57,449 nucleotides of DNA, from the NCBI GenBank assembly GCA_964414425.1, contig CAYPWL010000023.1:1-57449 (forward strand), written 5' to 3'. Each line of letters starts with the position of its first letter. Within the stretch, counting starts at the first letter, position 1. Positions 44,863-54,735 of the stretch are shown piece by piece. The notes under the pieces are model-generated. The model saw only the letters and a list, made by a program, of their open reading frames with translations, was not told the origin of the DNA and ran no database searches. The stretch is from GYS-P2D sp964414425. Its GTDB lineage: Bacteria > Bacteroidota > Bacteroidia > Chitinophagales > Saprospiraceae. The position numbers and the translations under genes were made by a program.

Positions 44863-45699
44863 TTAATTCTTCTGCTCTAATCGTTCGATTCTTCTGATCA
44901 AGTCGTCAATCAAGGTCTTCTGGTTTTTGATCACTTCTTCTTGCTCTTGATTGGCTCTGATCAAGAAGGGGATCAACTGGATATAGTTTATGGTCTTGAG
45001 TTGATCAGTACCCTTAGGATTCTTCATATTGTCTGAGACAAGCGCTGGCAAATATTGCTCTACATCTTGGGCTAGCAATCCATATTGCTTATCTGTAGGG
45101 AGATTGAGCTCCTTGTACTCCTCTGTCTTCATATCGTAGCTGACTACGTTGAGCAAGTTAAGCACACTTGATGCACTCATGAGTGGTGCAATGTTCTTCT
45201 TGAGGCGCTCATCAGATGCGGCCTCGAGCTCTCCTGTAAAGATGCCGCTACCCATCACATGGAGTTTAACGGTGGGGTTACTTATACCTATACCAACTCT
45301 ACCTTGGTCAGTGACAAAAAAGTCTGTATCGTCAGTAGATGCACCAGCATTCTCAATATGTAATGCAGCGGCAGGATTAAAAGTCCCAAATCCTACATCT
45401 CCATTTGTTTCGACTACGATGGCGTTATTATTTGATCCTGGTTTAATTCTAAAAGGAATATTAACTACACTCGTAACATCTCTGATAAAAAAGTTAGTCT
45501 CATTACCTGCGAGATCCCAAGTTTGAGCAGTCCCTCCATTACTTTCATCTTGTTCTAATCTAATAGTCGGGGAGTCTCCATTTACGATGTGGAGGTTAAC
45601 CAAAGGACTCATCGTGCCAATTCCGATATCTGGTTGAGCTATTATCGCTATATAACTTAACAAACAGAAAGCACCAGTAGTAAGGTAATTTAGTTGCAT
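44863..45699 (-). CDS. Exported peptidase S74 (tail-fibre chaperone) protein
   Basis: A 278-residue secreted protein (signal MQLNYLTTGAFCLLSYIAIIA). Its stalk contains repeated GIGTMSPLVNLHI, GFGTFNPAAALHI, GIGISNPTVKLHV units, typical of Bacteroidota tail-fibre-like proteins. The S74 domain starts at SDERLKKNI with the cleavage pair Ser162/Lys167, followed by YGLLAQDVEQYLP, PFLIRANQEQ and a C-terminal coiled coil. It differs from the protein at 6480-7775 in lacking the LuxR domain. No phage gene is near. It would form a trimeric spike on the cell surface, possibly with the chaperone clipped off. Confidence 0.88.
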   Translation of the reverse strand: MQLNYLTTGAFCLLSYIAIIAQPDIGIGTMSPLVNLHIVNGDSPTIRLEQDESNGGTAQTWDLAGNETNFFIRDVTSVVNIPFRIKPGSNNNAIVVETNGDVGFGTFNPAAALHIENAGASTDDTDFFVTDQGRVGIGISNPTVKLHVMGSGIFTGELEAASDERLKKNIAPLMSASSVLNLLNVVSYDMKTEEYKELNLPTDKQYGLLAQDVEQYLPALVSDNMKNPKGTDQLKTINYIQLIPFLIRANQEQEEVIKNQKTLIDDLIRRIERLEQKN

Positions 45700-46033
45700 G
45701 CGTGTTGATTTTGTAGGTTTAATATAACAATACTTCCAGCGTTATCTTGATCTCGCCTAATGAAATAGAGCTTGACAATATTTAAAGAGGATTGCTCCGA
45801 GATTCATTTTGATGACAAGCTTGAGTTACGCTGATCATGGTCTAATTTTCAATTGGCATCAGTCTCCCCTTTTCTTAGTTTTCTCAACTGAGCTTCCGAA
45901 CTAAATACAAACTAATGGAGTAACCATGATGTAATAATATGCAGTTAAGGTTAGATAGGTATTACTCTAAAAAGTACCTGTTAATAATTCATACAACTGC
46001 TTCAACATGTAATTGAATCATAGAAATTATATA
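45700..46033. other. Non-coding gap between S74 gene and ALS remnant
   Basis: A 334-base divergent gap. It should hold the promoter of the S74 gene and whatever once drove the acetolactate-synthase-like gene. I see no convincing TTTG/TAnnTTTG pair, no strong hairpin and no credible small ORF. Confidence 0.45.
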
Positions 46034-46717
46034 ATGACCGTAGCTGAACTATGTATTAAAGCACTGGAAAATGAAGGCGTAAAACACATATTTGGAGTGC
46101 CCAGTGAAGAGAACGAAGCCTTATTGTTGGCGATGAGAGACCCATCTATTGAGTTCGTCCTGGTACGGCATGAGCAGGGTGGAGCCTTTATAGCCAATGT
46201 TTATGGACGTCTTACGGGCAAAGCGGGAGTATGTCTATCAACATTGTGCCCTGGAGCAACTAATCTTCTAACTGGCGTAGCAGATGCTAATCTGGATAGA
46301 GCACCACTCGTTGCCATAACAGGGCAGGGAGGTGTCGATCGTCAACACTATGAGAGCCATCAGATGATAGATGTGATACAGATGTTCAGACCTGTCACCA
46401 AGTGGAACGCACCTATACTATCCCCTGATGTTACGACAGAGTTAGTATCTAAAGCATTTACGATAGCACAACACGAAAAACCCGGTGCTACACACTTAGA
46501 ATTAGCGGAGGATAACGCCGAGATGACCTCAGAGATTAGCGAGGTCATCGCAACTATCCCGTATGAGTTACCTGTAGCTGATAGACAAAGTATCTCTCGA
46601 GCTCGCAATGTCATAAAGGCGAGTAAAAGACCCCTTATGCTGGTTGGTAATGGAGCCGTCAGGACTGAGTGCGGGGGTAATATCAAGATGATTGGGGAAA
46701 TCACTTCTTGCGCTTAA
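46034..46717 (+). pseudogene. Truncated TPP enzyme (acetolactate-synthase-like)
   Basis: The N-terminal part of a thiamine-diphosphate enzyme, 227 residues from the ATG at 46034; an earlier ATG at 46013 is less likely. The PYR domain is intact, with VKHIFGVPSEENE, the catalytic Glu47 in RHEQGG, and LCPGATNLLTGVADANLDRAPLVAITGQ. It stops just after entering the second domain (PLMLVGNGAVRTE), whereas acetolactate synthase and relatives run to about 550 residues with a C-terminal PP domain. The next 234 bases carry no continuation that I can recognise, so it is a deletion remnant rather than a simple frameshift. It lacks the cofactor-binding GDG motif and cannot be an active enzyme on its own. 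Confidence 0.8.
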
Positions 46718-46849
46718 TTCCTTGTAACTCTCTACTTACTCTAAAATGCTCTTATCGGGTGTTCTCATCTGGTAATGTCTCCATAAATTTAGAATATTCA
46801 TTTCACTATACTTTATAGCAACACATGGGCCTTCGGCCTCTTATTTGTA

Positions 46850-46881
46850 TTTGAGCAATTAGGCGGACATTCATACTATTG
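46850..46881 (+). promoter_or_regulatory. Bacteroidota-type promoter
   Basis: TTTG (46850-46853), a 20-base spacer, then TACTATTG (46874-46881) match the sigma-ABfr consensus TTTG-N19-21-TAnnTTTG with one mismatch. It lies about 70 bases upstream of the dipeptidyl peptidase start codon, the right distance for that gene. Confidence 0.6.
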
Positions 46882-46951
46882 AAATACAGAAATGGACTCA
46901 GGAGAATAGATTAGCTTATTTTTATACCAACATTGATTTATTTCTCAGATT

Positions 46952-49144
46952 ATGACACTTCGACTTACAAGCTACTTTTATTCCCTATTGATAGGACTCT
47001 TCCTACTCTGTATTTCTCAAGGTGATGTCATCGCTCAAAAGCAGATCACAGTAGAATCCATCTGGCAAGACTATGAGTTCTTCCCCAATCGGGTACCAGG
47101 GTTCAACTTCTTACAAGACGGTCGGCACTTTACTCGTCTTGAGGACAACACCATCAAGAAATATGATATCACTTCTGGTGCTTGGGTAGAAGATATCTTT
47201 AACGCAGCAAGCCTGGAGGGAGAGGATATTGAGATCGATGGCTATCATTTTAATCACGACGAGTCTGCAATACTGATCGAAGCCAATAGCGAGAGTATCT
47301 ACCGTCGATCATACTTGGCGAACTATTATGTCTATGACTTTGCCACCGAAAAGCTATCGTCTATTTACGATGAAGGGAAAGTGATGAATGCTACGTTCTC
47401 TCCGGACGGCACTCACGTTGCTTATGTCTGGGAGAATAATCTCTACTACTTCAATATCGATGAAGAGCTTACACTGCCAGTTACATTTGACGGTGAGACA
47501 AATAGCATCATCAATGGTGTAACTGACTGGGTATATGAGGAGGAGTTTTCTATTGTTAAAGCCTTCTGGTGGTCACCAGATAGCAAGCGTATCGCCTACC
47601 TGAGATTTGATGAATCCGAAGTGCCAGAGTATACGATGACCTACCATAAGGATCAGGTATATCCGGAGTACTACACTTTTAAATATCCCAAGGTTGGAGA
47701 GAAAAATGCTGATGTAACAGCACATGTCTACAGCCTGGAGAGTGAAGAAAGCGTGACACTTGATCTTGGCGATATGGATGATATCTATATCCCGAGAGCA
47801 ACATGGACTACTCAATCTGATGAGCTATGTGTATTCAAAATGAACCGTCACCAGAATCACCTGCAGCTCTATCTGGTAGATACAGAAGACAATAGCTCAA
47901 GAGTATTACTCGAAGAGAAGAATCAATATTATATCGATATCCATGATCACCTCAACTTCCTCCAAGATGGTAAGCACTTCATCTGGACCAGCGAAAAAGA
48001 AGGCTACAACCATATCTACAAGCATGATATGAGTGGTCGTGAAGTGACTGCACTAACCAAAGGTAATTATGATGTCACCAGTTTCTACGGTGTAGACGAA
48101 GCTAATGGTGTTGTCTATTACCAAGCGGCGGAGCAATCACCCTTGCGCAGAGAAGTGTATCAAGTTAATCTCAATGGCAAGCAGAAAAAACTCCTGACGC
48201 CTAATGGCGGTACTAACAGTGCGGCATTCAGTAGCACCTACGACTATTACACGCTCAATCACTCTACGGTCAATACGGCATCGACGTATACAGTATTTGA
48301 TCGAGTTGGTAATCAAATAAGACTGCTGGAGGATAATGCAGCGATCGCACATAAGCAGCAAGAGTATGGTGTGCAACCTGTGGAGTTCTTTGATTTTACC
48401 ACGTCAGAAGGCGTACAGTTGAATGGCTGGGCAATCAAACCAAAAGATTTTGACCCAGCTGGATCATATCCAGTATTTATGTTTCAATATAGTGGACCAG
48501 GTAGCCAGCAAGTGCTGGATAGCTACCGCGGTGTGAATTACTGGTGGTTTCAGATGTTGGCACAGCAAGGGTATTTAGTAGCCTGTGTAGACGGTCGTGG
48601 TACAGGCGCTCGTGGCGAAGAATTTAAGAAGATGACCTACCTACAGCTTGGCCACTATGAGACCATCGATCAGATCGAAGCCGGTAAGTATCTGGCGGGA
48701 TTACCATTTACGGATCCAGAGAAAGTCGGCATCTTCGGATGGAGTTATGGAGGATATATGTCGTCACTATGCATCCTTAAGGGAGCCGATGTATTTAACA
48801 CGGCGATCGCAGTTGCTCCAGTAACTAACTGGAAGTGGTATGACACGATCTATACAGAGCGATTCATGCGCACCTCTGAGGAGAACGAAGATGGATATAA
48901 GGATAATTCACCGGTATACTTTGCAGATCAATTAGAAGGCAACTATCTACTCGTACATGGCAGTGGAGATGACAACGTGCATCTACAGAATAGCATGGAG
49001 ATGGCCAACGCCCTAATCGCTGCCAACAAACAGTTTGATACATATATTTACCCAAATCGGGCGCATGGCATTTCACGGGATGGAGCGAGATTACACTTGT
49101 ACAACAAGATGACAAACTTCTTGAATGAGCATTTAAAGAAATAA
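46952..49144 (+). CDS. S9 dipeptidyl peptidase IV
   Basis: A 730-residue exported prolyl dipeptidyl peptidase (signal ending GDVIAQ). The N-terminal beta-propeller (about 40-480) includes the DPP4-type substrate-pocket EE motif in TDWVYEEEFSIVKAFWWSPD. The alpha/beta hydrolase domain has the nucleophile near residue 598 in FGWSYGGYM, Asp near 672 in GSGDDNVH and His near 704 in NRAHGIS. It removes Xaa-Pro dipeptides from peptides in the periplasm. It stands alone with its own promoter. Confidence 0.95.
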   Translation: MTLRLTSYFYSLLIGLFLLCISQGDVIAQKQITVESIWQDYEFFPNRVPGFNFLQDGRHFTRLEDNTIKKYDITSGAWVEDIFNAASLEGEDIEIDGYHFNHDESAILIEANSESIYRRSYLANYYVYDFATEKLSSIYDEGKVMNATFSPDGTHVAYVWENNLYYFNIDEELTLPVTFDGETNSIINGVTDWVYEEEFSIVKAFWWSPDSKRIAYLRFDESEVPEYTMTYHKDQVYPEYYTFKYPKVGEKNADVTAHVYSLESEESVTLDLGDMDDIYIPRATWTTQSDELCVFKMNRHQNHLQLYLVDTEDNSSRVLLEEKNQYYIDIHDHLNFLQDGKHFIWTSEKEGYNHIYKHDMSGREVTALTKGNYDVTSFYGVDEANGVVYYQAAEQSPLRREVYQVNLNGKQKKLLTPNGGTNSAAFSSTYDYYTLNHSTVNTASTYTVFDRVGNQIRLLEDNAAIAHKQQEYGVQPVEFFDFTTSEGVQLNGWAIKPKDFDPAGSYPVFMFQYSGPGSQQVLDSYRGVNYWWFQMLAQQGYLVACVDGRGTGARGEEFKKMTYLQLGHYETIDQIEAGKYLAGLPFTDPEKVGIFGWSYGGYMSSLCILKGADVFNTAIAVAPVTNWKWYDTIYTERFMRTSEENEDGYKDNSPVYFADQLEGNYLLVHGSGDDNVHLQNSMEMANALIAANKQFDTYIYPNRAHGISRDGARLHLYNKMTNFLNEHLKK

Positions 49145-49211
49145 ATCCAGCTATCTGGAAACTATATAGCAGTCATCGATGGTTGTAGCGCATCATCCTA
49201 TGAACAACTAA

Positions 49212-49661
49212 ATGAACAAGGTCAAAGAAATTGTAAATCGCAAGGCGAAATTTTCATACAGCTTCATCCAAGAGTTTGAGGCTGGCATCATGCTGACGGG
49301 TACGGAAGTAAAGTCCCTGCGCAAGGGTGAGGCCAATCTCAATGATGCCTACTGCGTATTTAAGGATGATGAGCTCTATGTGCATAGCTTGTTCATTGCG
49401 GAGTATGACCATGGCAACATCTATAATCACGAGACACGCCGTACTCGCAAGCTCTTACTCAAGAGGACGGAACTCCGCAAACTTGACAAGCGTACTAAGG
49501 AGAAGGGATTTGCCATAGTACCCTACAAGATCTACTTCAATGAGCGTGGCAAAGCCAAAATATTGATTGCCCTTGCTCAGGGTAAGAAGTCCTATGATAA
49601 GCGTAATAGCATCAAGGAGAAGGATATGAAGCGTGATCTCGATCGGGCGATGAAGGGGTGA
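49212..49661 (+). CDS. smpB: SsrA-binding protein SmpB
   Basis: A 149-residue tmRNA partner for ribosome rescue. It has the N-terminal NRKAKFSYSFIQEFEAGIMLTGTEVKSLRKGEANL, the beta-barrel stretch HDHGN-like EYDHGNIYNHETRRTRKLLL, and a basic C-terminal tail (GKKSYDKRNSIKEKDMKRDLDRAMK). The ssrA gene itself is not seen in the window. Confidence 0.97.
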   Translation: MNKVKEIVNRKAKFSYSFIQEFEAGIMLTGTEVKSLRKGEANLNDAYCVFKDDELYVHSLFIAEYDHGNIYNHETRRTRKLLLKRTELRKLDKRTKEKGFAIVPYKIYFNERGKAKILIALAQGKKSYDKRNSIKEKDMKRDLDRAMKG

Positions 49662-49833
49662 TGAAAGATTAAAGTATCAAGTTGGGAGGTTGAAAGTTTG
49701 TCTAATAGCTCAAAAGATAATCGACCAACGAACAAGCAATTCACCTCTAATTTTCCTCTTCTCAACTCGGTCAGTACTTCTCTGAAGACCTATGCCTACT
49801 TTATTGTAATTGCTGAAAAATTGGTTTGTGTTT

Positions 49834-51093
49834 TTAATCCTCCTCTTCCTCAGGAAGCAGCTTGACTCGGATTACTTCGATTTTAGTATCACTGAGTTTC
49901 TCTATGGTGAACTCAAAGCCGTCTTGCTCGATGACCTCCCCTTCTTCCTCGGGGATCTTACCACTGGTCATTACGATATATCCTGAGAGTGTATGATACT
50001 CACCTTCTGGTAAGTTCAGAGCTACAAAGGTCTCATTAATATGGTCGATCTCCAATCGCCCTGAGAATAAGAACTCATCCTCGCTAATCTGGCGCTCAAT
50101 CAACTCTTCGACGTCGTGCTCATCTTCGATCTCTCCAAAGATCTCTTCCAAGATATCCTCGAGGGTGATGATCCCTGCCATACTCCCAAACTCATCTACG
50201 ACACAGGCTATGTTATGATTTTCATTGATGAACTCCATCATCAAGTCCCTGGCATTCATGGCTTCTGGCACATATGGGATATCAAGTATGAGGCGTTTCA
50301 AGCGCTTAGGATTATCCAGCAATTGCTGATGGTGGATGTAGCCCGATACATGCTCGATGTCGCCATCTATAATCAATACCCTCGACAACTTGCTTGAGAT
50401 AAACAACTCTCTCAGTTCATCCAGCGAATCCTCCTGATCAAAGGATATCACCTCAGGCCTCGGCACCATGCAGTCTCTCACCTTCATCTGATTCAGATTG
50501 AGGGCATTGGTGAAGATCTCTTTGTCGATATCCTCATTAAAGTCTGATATCGTCTCACTGATATAGTGGACCAAGTCCGTACGAGTCAGCGCTTCGGTGA
50601 GTGACTTGTTAGGTGACTTGATAAATGCACTCATGATCAGATTAGTGAACTTGATCATAATCCAGGTAGGAAAAGCAAGTATGGACTTGAAGATGCGCAG
50701 CGGATAGGCGAAAAAATATAGGGCCTCATTAGAAAACAGGCGAAAGATGGTCTTAGGAATATACTCGCCAAAAATGAGGACGACGATGGTCGTGATCAAT
50801 GTGATGATTAAACCCACACCCACATCACCAGTGATGAGTTGACATATGAAAGGGCTGAGCAACTCAGCCATGAAGTATGTGAAGACGACGAGCGAGATGT
50901 TATTGCCCACCAGCATCGCTCCAAGGAAGTCATCTGGCTTGTCAAAAAACTTGCCCAGGATGCGACCTCGCCGAGATCCCTCATCACGCTTGATCTCTAC
51001 ACCAAGCTTGCTTGCTGAGACAAATGCTATCTCCGCCCCCGAAAAGAAGGCGGAGAGTAGCAAGAATATTATGATAATTAATGCAATACCCAC
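49834..51093 (-). CDS. CNNM/CorC (hemolysin C) family protein, possibly GldE
   Basis: A 419-residue membrane protein. The DUF21 membrane domain (about 1-180) has GAEIAFVSASK and GNNISLVVFTYF. A CBS pair (about 200-320) has VRDCMVPRPEVISF and VDEFGSMAGIITLEDILEEIFGEIEDEHD. The CorC_HlyC C-terminal domain is at about 335-415. In gliding Bacteroidota such a protein is called GldE, but the usual neighbours gldD and ssb are not here, so I keep the family name. The family is linked to divalent cation transport. Confidence 0.88.
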   Translation of the reverse strand: MGIALIIIIFLLLSAFFSGAEIAFVSASKLGVEIKRDEGSRRGRILGKFFDKPDDFLGAMLVGNNISLVVFTYFMAELLSPFICQLITGDVGVGLIITLITTIVVLIFGEYIPKTIFRLFSNEALYFFAYPLRIFKSILAFPTWIMIKFTNLIMSAFIKSPNKSLTEALTRTDLVHYISETISDFNEDIDKEIFTNALNLNQMKVRDCMVPRPEVISFDQEDSLDELRELFISSKLSRVLIIDGDIEHVSGYIHHQQLLDNPKRLKRLILDIPYVPEAMNARDLMMEFINENHNIACVVDEFGSMAGIITLEDILEEIFGEIEDEHDVEELIERQISEDEFLFSGRLEIDHINETFVALNLPEGEYHTLSGYIVMTSGKIPEEEGEVIEQDGFEFTIEKLSDTKIEVIRVKLLPEEEED

Positions 51094-51133
51094 TGATACT
51101 ATTATCCTTCAAAGATAATAGGGCTACCGAATA

Positions 51134-54046
51134 TTAATCAGCTGATGGATCCTCGGGATCCATAATGATCTCTATGTAGTTGTCATAAGAGAAATACTGC
51201 CCGATAGCACCCTGTATATCCGCAGCGGTGAGGCTGCTAATCTTAACCTCGAGGGCCTCTAATAAGATATCATCAAAGTTCTTCTCATCATCATACTCTT
51301 GTCCGATGCGGCGCTGCCAGAATCGATTTTCCTTGAGACTCTTGATACGCCCTTGCTTTTGCGTTTCTTTTACCTTAGTCATATCAAGATCACTCGGACC
51401 TTCTTCGATGGCCTTTTGGATCACCTCTTTAGCGGCTTCCACGAGCTTATCTGTCATCGGCGGATCTGCGTTAAATGAGATGGTAACACCATAGTTCTCG
51501 ATCGGCTTCTTACTTCCGCCGCCAGATACTCTTACGCCATATACGCCTCCCAAGTCTTCACGGAGAGCTTCTCGCAATTTGATCCGTAGATAGGCCAATG
51601 ATGAGGACATGATATAATTGTTCTCAGCATTGTAGTTATAGTCGCCATGGTAGTACATGTTCACATTAGTCTTAGGAGCTTCACCGTTTTTAAATCTATC
51701 TTTTATACCTCCTTTTACTGCTCTTATGCCTACATCTTGCCAGTTTTCTTCACGTTCCATGACAGGTAGGTTACCCAGATATTTTTGCACATAATCCATG
51801 ATAACTGGCTCATCAAAATTTCCTACGAACGTAAAGGTGAAATCCGAAGCATCTCCAAATCGCTCGTGGTAGATCTCCATAGCTCGACCATAGTCCAGGT
51901 TAGTCCAATCCTCCGCAGATGGGAAGCCCACTCTTGGGTGACTATCAAATTGCTTATTACTGACATAGTCACTGAAGAAGTACTGCGGATTGGACATAAG
52001 GTTCTTGTACAGACCGCTCTGTTTAGCCACAAATCCCGTGAAAGCCTCTTCATCAATCCTTGGCTCATGGAAATACTTATAGACCATCTGGAACATAATC
52101 TCCAGATCGTCCGGTGACGCTGAACCATTCATCCCCTCTGATAACGTGCCTACATACGGGCGTACAGAAACGGTTTTACCAGCCATGAGCTTTTGCAGTT
52201 GTGTCGGACTGAAGTCTCCTATACCCGCCTCACTGACGATAGATGCAGAATTAGACGCATTGAAATACTCCTCATCACTATATAGTGATGATCCCCCCGG
52301 ACTCGTCGCACTCATCAGGATCTCATCATTTTTAAAGTCTGTCTGCTTGAGATAAACCTCAACACCATTAGCCAGCTCGACATATCGGATACCGACATTA
52401 TCAAAGCTTTCATCTTGAGCTATGTCAACTGAAGATAGCTCATGCTCAAAAAACGGAGTCTCCACGACGTCATCCTCGTAAGGCTCAACATCAGCGGCAG
52501 CTACCTCACGAAGCATATTGCGAACAGCAGCCTCATTAGGTAGTGGACTTTCTTCTTTTTCTGGGCCAGTAACCACCACTACTCTACTTTCCTCTCTGAT
52601 CCACTGGCTAGCAAGACTATTGACCTCATCTAAGGTGATGGTCGGTAGGTACTCATCATAGAGCCCGAGAGTCTGCTGTGGACTTGGTGTAGGTATGTTG
52701 TCCAGATACTTATATACATACCTCATGACGAGCCTTGCTGACTCTGTCTTATCCATTTCTTTAAGATTCTTTTCGGCACGTTCCATGACCACCTTCTTGG
52801 CACGCTCAAGTTCTCCTGCAGTATACCCGTGAAGGAGGACTCTCTTATTTTCAGTGAGCAGTGTCTCCAATGCCGCAGAAGCCTTACCCTCAGGCACGAA
52901 TGCGAACGAAGAGTAAGTGTCTAAGTTTCCAACATCCCCTCCATATCCTGTATAAGCAAATAGAAATGGTGGATCAGCACTCTGTGATAATTCTTGGAGT
53001 CGAGCTCCGAGCATTGAGTTGTACAGGTTTCTGACTAATGATGATCTAAAATCATCTACAGTTTCGGTTTCAATCTTATCATGCTTGTACATCAACTGTA
53101 CATTAGTAAATGAAGCCTCTTTATCAGATACTACACTGACTAAGGTTTCGGGGTGCTGTGGCACATCAAACTTAGTTCGTGGCCTTGGATCAGTTGCCAC
53201 AGGTATATCACCAAATAGCTCAATGATCTCAGATTCTACATTGTCTACGTCCACATCTCCTACCACAACGACTGCCATCAAGTCTGGTCGATACCAATCT
53301 TTATAGTATCTCTTTACGGTTTCGTAATTCGCATTTTTTATGATTTCTGGATCTCCTATAGGTAGGCGCTCTGCATATTGTGATCCCTGATACATGATCG
53401 GAAAATATTGGTTCTGCATCCGTTGATCTGGGCTCAAGCGACTACGCCACTCTGACTCTACGACTCCTCTTTCTTTATCTATTTCTTCATCATCAAATGT
53501 GATCCCTCCTGCCCAGTCTCTTAGGATTAACATGCCTTTGTCAAACAGTTCTGTACTATCTGTGCGAACTTGGAGCATATAAACCGTCTCATCAAAAGAG
53601 GTAAAGGCATTAAGATCAGGACCGAATCTTGTACCGATTGATTCGAGGTAGTCTACTAATTCACTTTTTTCAAAATTCTCTGTTCCATTAAATGCCATAT
53701 GCTCAACGAAGTGTGCGAGACCAAGTTGGTCTTCATCTTCTAATATTGAGCCTGCATTGACGGCTAATCGCAGCTCTGCACGGTTTTCTGGTTTTTGATT
53801 GGGTTGGATGTAATAATGAATGCCATTGTCGAGGACACCTTGTGTTAGGCGTTCATCTGAAGGAATAAGGTCAGATGACATATCTGTCGCCATCTCTTTG
53901 TCAGTCATAGTATCTTCTGACATGGTCTCTTTGACCATTGCTGGCTCTGTAGGAGCTTGTGTAATCACTGCAGATTGCTTCGGGCTGCAGGCAAATAAGA
54001 ATATGACAATTAGGGCAAATACAAAATGTTTTGTTGTGTAGGTCAT
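51134..54046 (-). CDS. M16 peptidase (insulinase family), lipoprotein
   Basis: A 970-residue lipoprotein (lipid Cys20 in LFACSPK) with two homologous M16 halves. The first has the zinc motif H112FVEH116 (HxxEH) in LAHFVEHMAFNGTENF and the distal Glu in RGVVESEWR. The second half (from about 540) has the degenerate partner domain. Residues 30-60 are a low-complexity linker with repeated MSEDTMTDKEM-type words. It resembles the PqqL-type tandem M16 peptidases of Bacteroidota, which degrade peptides in the periplasm or at the surface. Its own gene only; about 145 bases separate it from lptC upstream. Confidence 0.92.
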   Translation of the reverse strand: MTYTTKHFVFALIVIFLFACSPKQSAVITQAPTEPAMVKETMSEDTMTDKEMATDMSSDLIPSDERLTQGVLDNGIHYYIQPNQKPENRAELRLAVNAGSILEDEDQLGLAHFVEHMAFNGTENFEKSELVDYLESIGTRFGPDLNAFTSFDETVYMLQVRTDSTELFDKGMLILRDWAGGITFDDEEIDKERGVVESEWRSRLSPDQRMQNQYFPIMYQGSQYAERLPIGDPEIIKNANYETVKRYYKDWYRPDLMAVVVVGDVDVDNVESEIIELFGDIPVATDPRPRTKFDVPQHPETLVSVVSDKEASFTNVQLMYKHDKIETETVDDFRSSLVRNLYNSMLGARLQELSQSADPPFLFAYTGYGGDVGNLDTYSSFAFVPEGKASAALETLLTENKRVLLHGYTAGELERAKKVVMERAEKNLKEMDKTESARLVMRYVYKYLDNIPTPSPQQTLGLYDEYLPTITLDEVNSLASQWIREESRVVVVTGPEKEESPLPNEAAVRNMLREVAAADVEPYEDDVVETPFFEHELSSVDIAQDESFDNVGIRYVELANGVEVYLKQTDFKNDEILMSATSPGGSSLYSDEEYFNASNSASIVSEAGIGDFSPTQLQKLMAGKTVSVRPYVGTLSEGMNGSASPDDLEIMFQMVYKYFHEPRIDEEAFTGFVAKQSGLYKNLMSNPQYFFSDYVSNKQFDSHPRVGFPSAEDWTNLDYGRAMEIYHERFGDASDFTFTFVGNFDEPVIMDYVQKYLGNLPVMEREENWQDVGIRAVKGGIKDRFKNGEAPKTNVNMYYHGDYNYNAENNYIMSSSLAYLRIKLREALREDLGGVYGVRVSGGGSKKPIENYGVTISFNADPPMTDKLVEAAKEVIQKAIEEGPSDLDMTKVKETQKQGRIKSLKENRFWQRRIGQEYDDEKNFDDILLEALEVKISSLTAADIQGAIGQYFSYDNYIEIIMDPEDPSAD

Positions 54047-54192
54047 AACAGTTAGATTGGTTATAAGAAATAACAGTATTGTTAAAATATTGATTACCGT
54101 TCAATAATCAGCATCTAAATCCCTAACGAAACGTTAAAGACGTCTTCGATTATTATTTTCTACCTCAAGAAAAGTGCTGTGGTCAATCTGAA

Positions 54193-54735
54193 TTAAGGTT
54201 GAATACCTTTTCGCTTGCCGATATACTTGTTTACTCTGAAGCTCGTAAAATCCGAATTAGCACTAAATCCTCGGCCATATATGGTGTCTTTAGCAGGACC
54301 TTGCACAAGCCTAAAAAACTTGTTAGTAGTAATAGAATTATTAAGCTCGTCAATGGTCAATGCGTTAGTCTCAAGTATATCTTTCTTCTCATTGACATAA
54401 GTAACACTGTCTCGCAAGATCAAGAGGCCTTCTTCGCTTACTCGCTTAGCATAATTAGAACTGAGCTTGAATATCACATTCTGCTGTTCATCGAAATACT
54501 CGATCAAGAATCCTGCTGGAAACTCCTCAACGAGTACGCCTTCATTAGTGTATTTCTCTAATACGGGACTCTGCACTCTAAACTCTACCATCGCCGAATC
54601 AGAATATATCATCTCGATATCGTAGGCGACTTCCTTCTCTAACTCTGCAGGGTCATAGCGCTCGATTTCACCTCCAGAGTCTTGACAACTCCATAGCGTA
54701 AGAGCGACTATAGCAATTATGAAGTACCGCATCAA
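54193..54735 (-). CDS. lptC: LptC-like LPS export protein
   Basis: A 180-residue protein with a lipoprotein-like N-terminus (LTLWSC) and a Bacteroidota-type LptC/OstA-like beta-jellyroll: ERYDPAELEKEVAYDIEMIYSDSAMVEFRVQSP, the IEYFDEQQNVIFKLSSNYAKR strand, then TNALTIDELNNSITTNKF and YGRGFSANSDFTSFRVN. It would bridge lipopolysaccharide transport in the periplasm. It starts 4 bases inside the end of the CHU_C-type gene upstream and was probably co-transcribed with it. The fold and motifs are firm; a lipid anchor rather than a membrane helix is inferred. Confidence 0.85.
   Translation of the reverse strand: MMRYFIIAIVALTLWSCQDSGGEIERYDPAELEKEVAYDIEMIYSDSAMVEFRVQSPVLEKYTNEGVLVEEFPAGFLIEYFDEQQNVIFKLSSNYAKRVSEEGLLILRDSVTYVNEKKDILETNALTIDELNNSITTNKFFRLVQGPAKDTIYGRGFSANSDFTSFRVNKYIGKRKGIQP

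Noticed and set aside
44863..45699. Prophage tail-fibre gene
   Set aside because: No phage structural, replication or integrase gene is near; a signal peptide is present; and such S74 proteins are common chromosomal genes in Bacteroidota.
46827..46840. GGGCC-TTC-GGCC hairpin after the ALS remnant as a terminator
   Set aside because: The stem is only 4-5 bp and the T-run is broken, so I do not claim it. It may be chance.
54124..54136. TAACG-AAA-CGTTA inverted repeat before the M16 gene
   Set aside because: A five-base stem with no second copy in view; too weak to call an operator.
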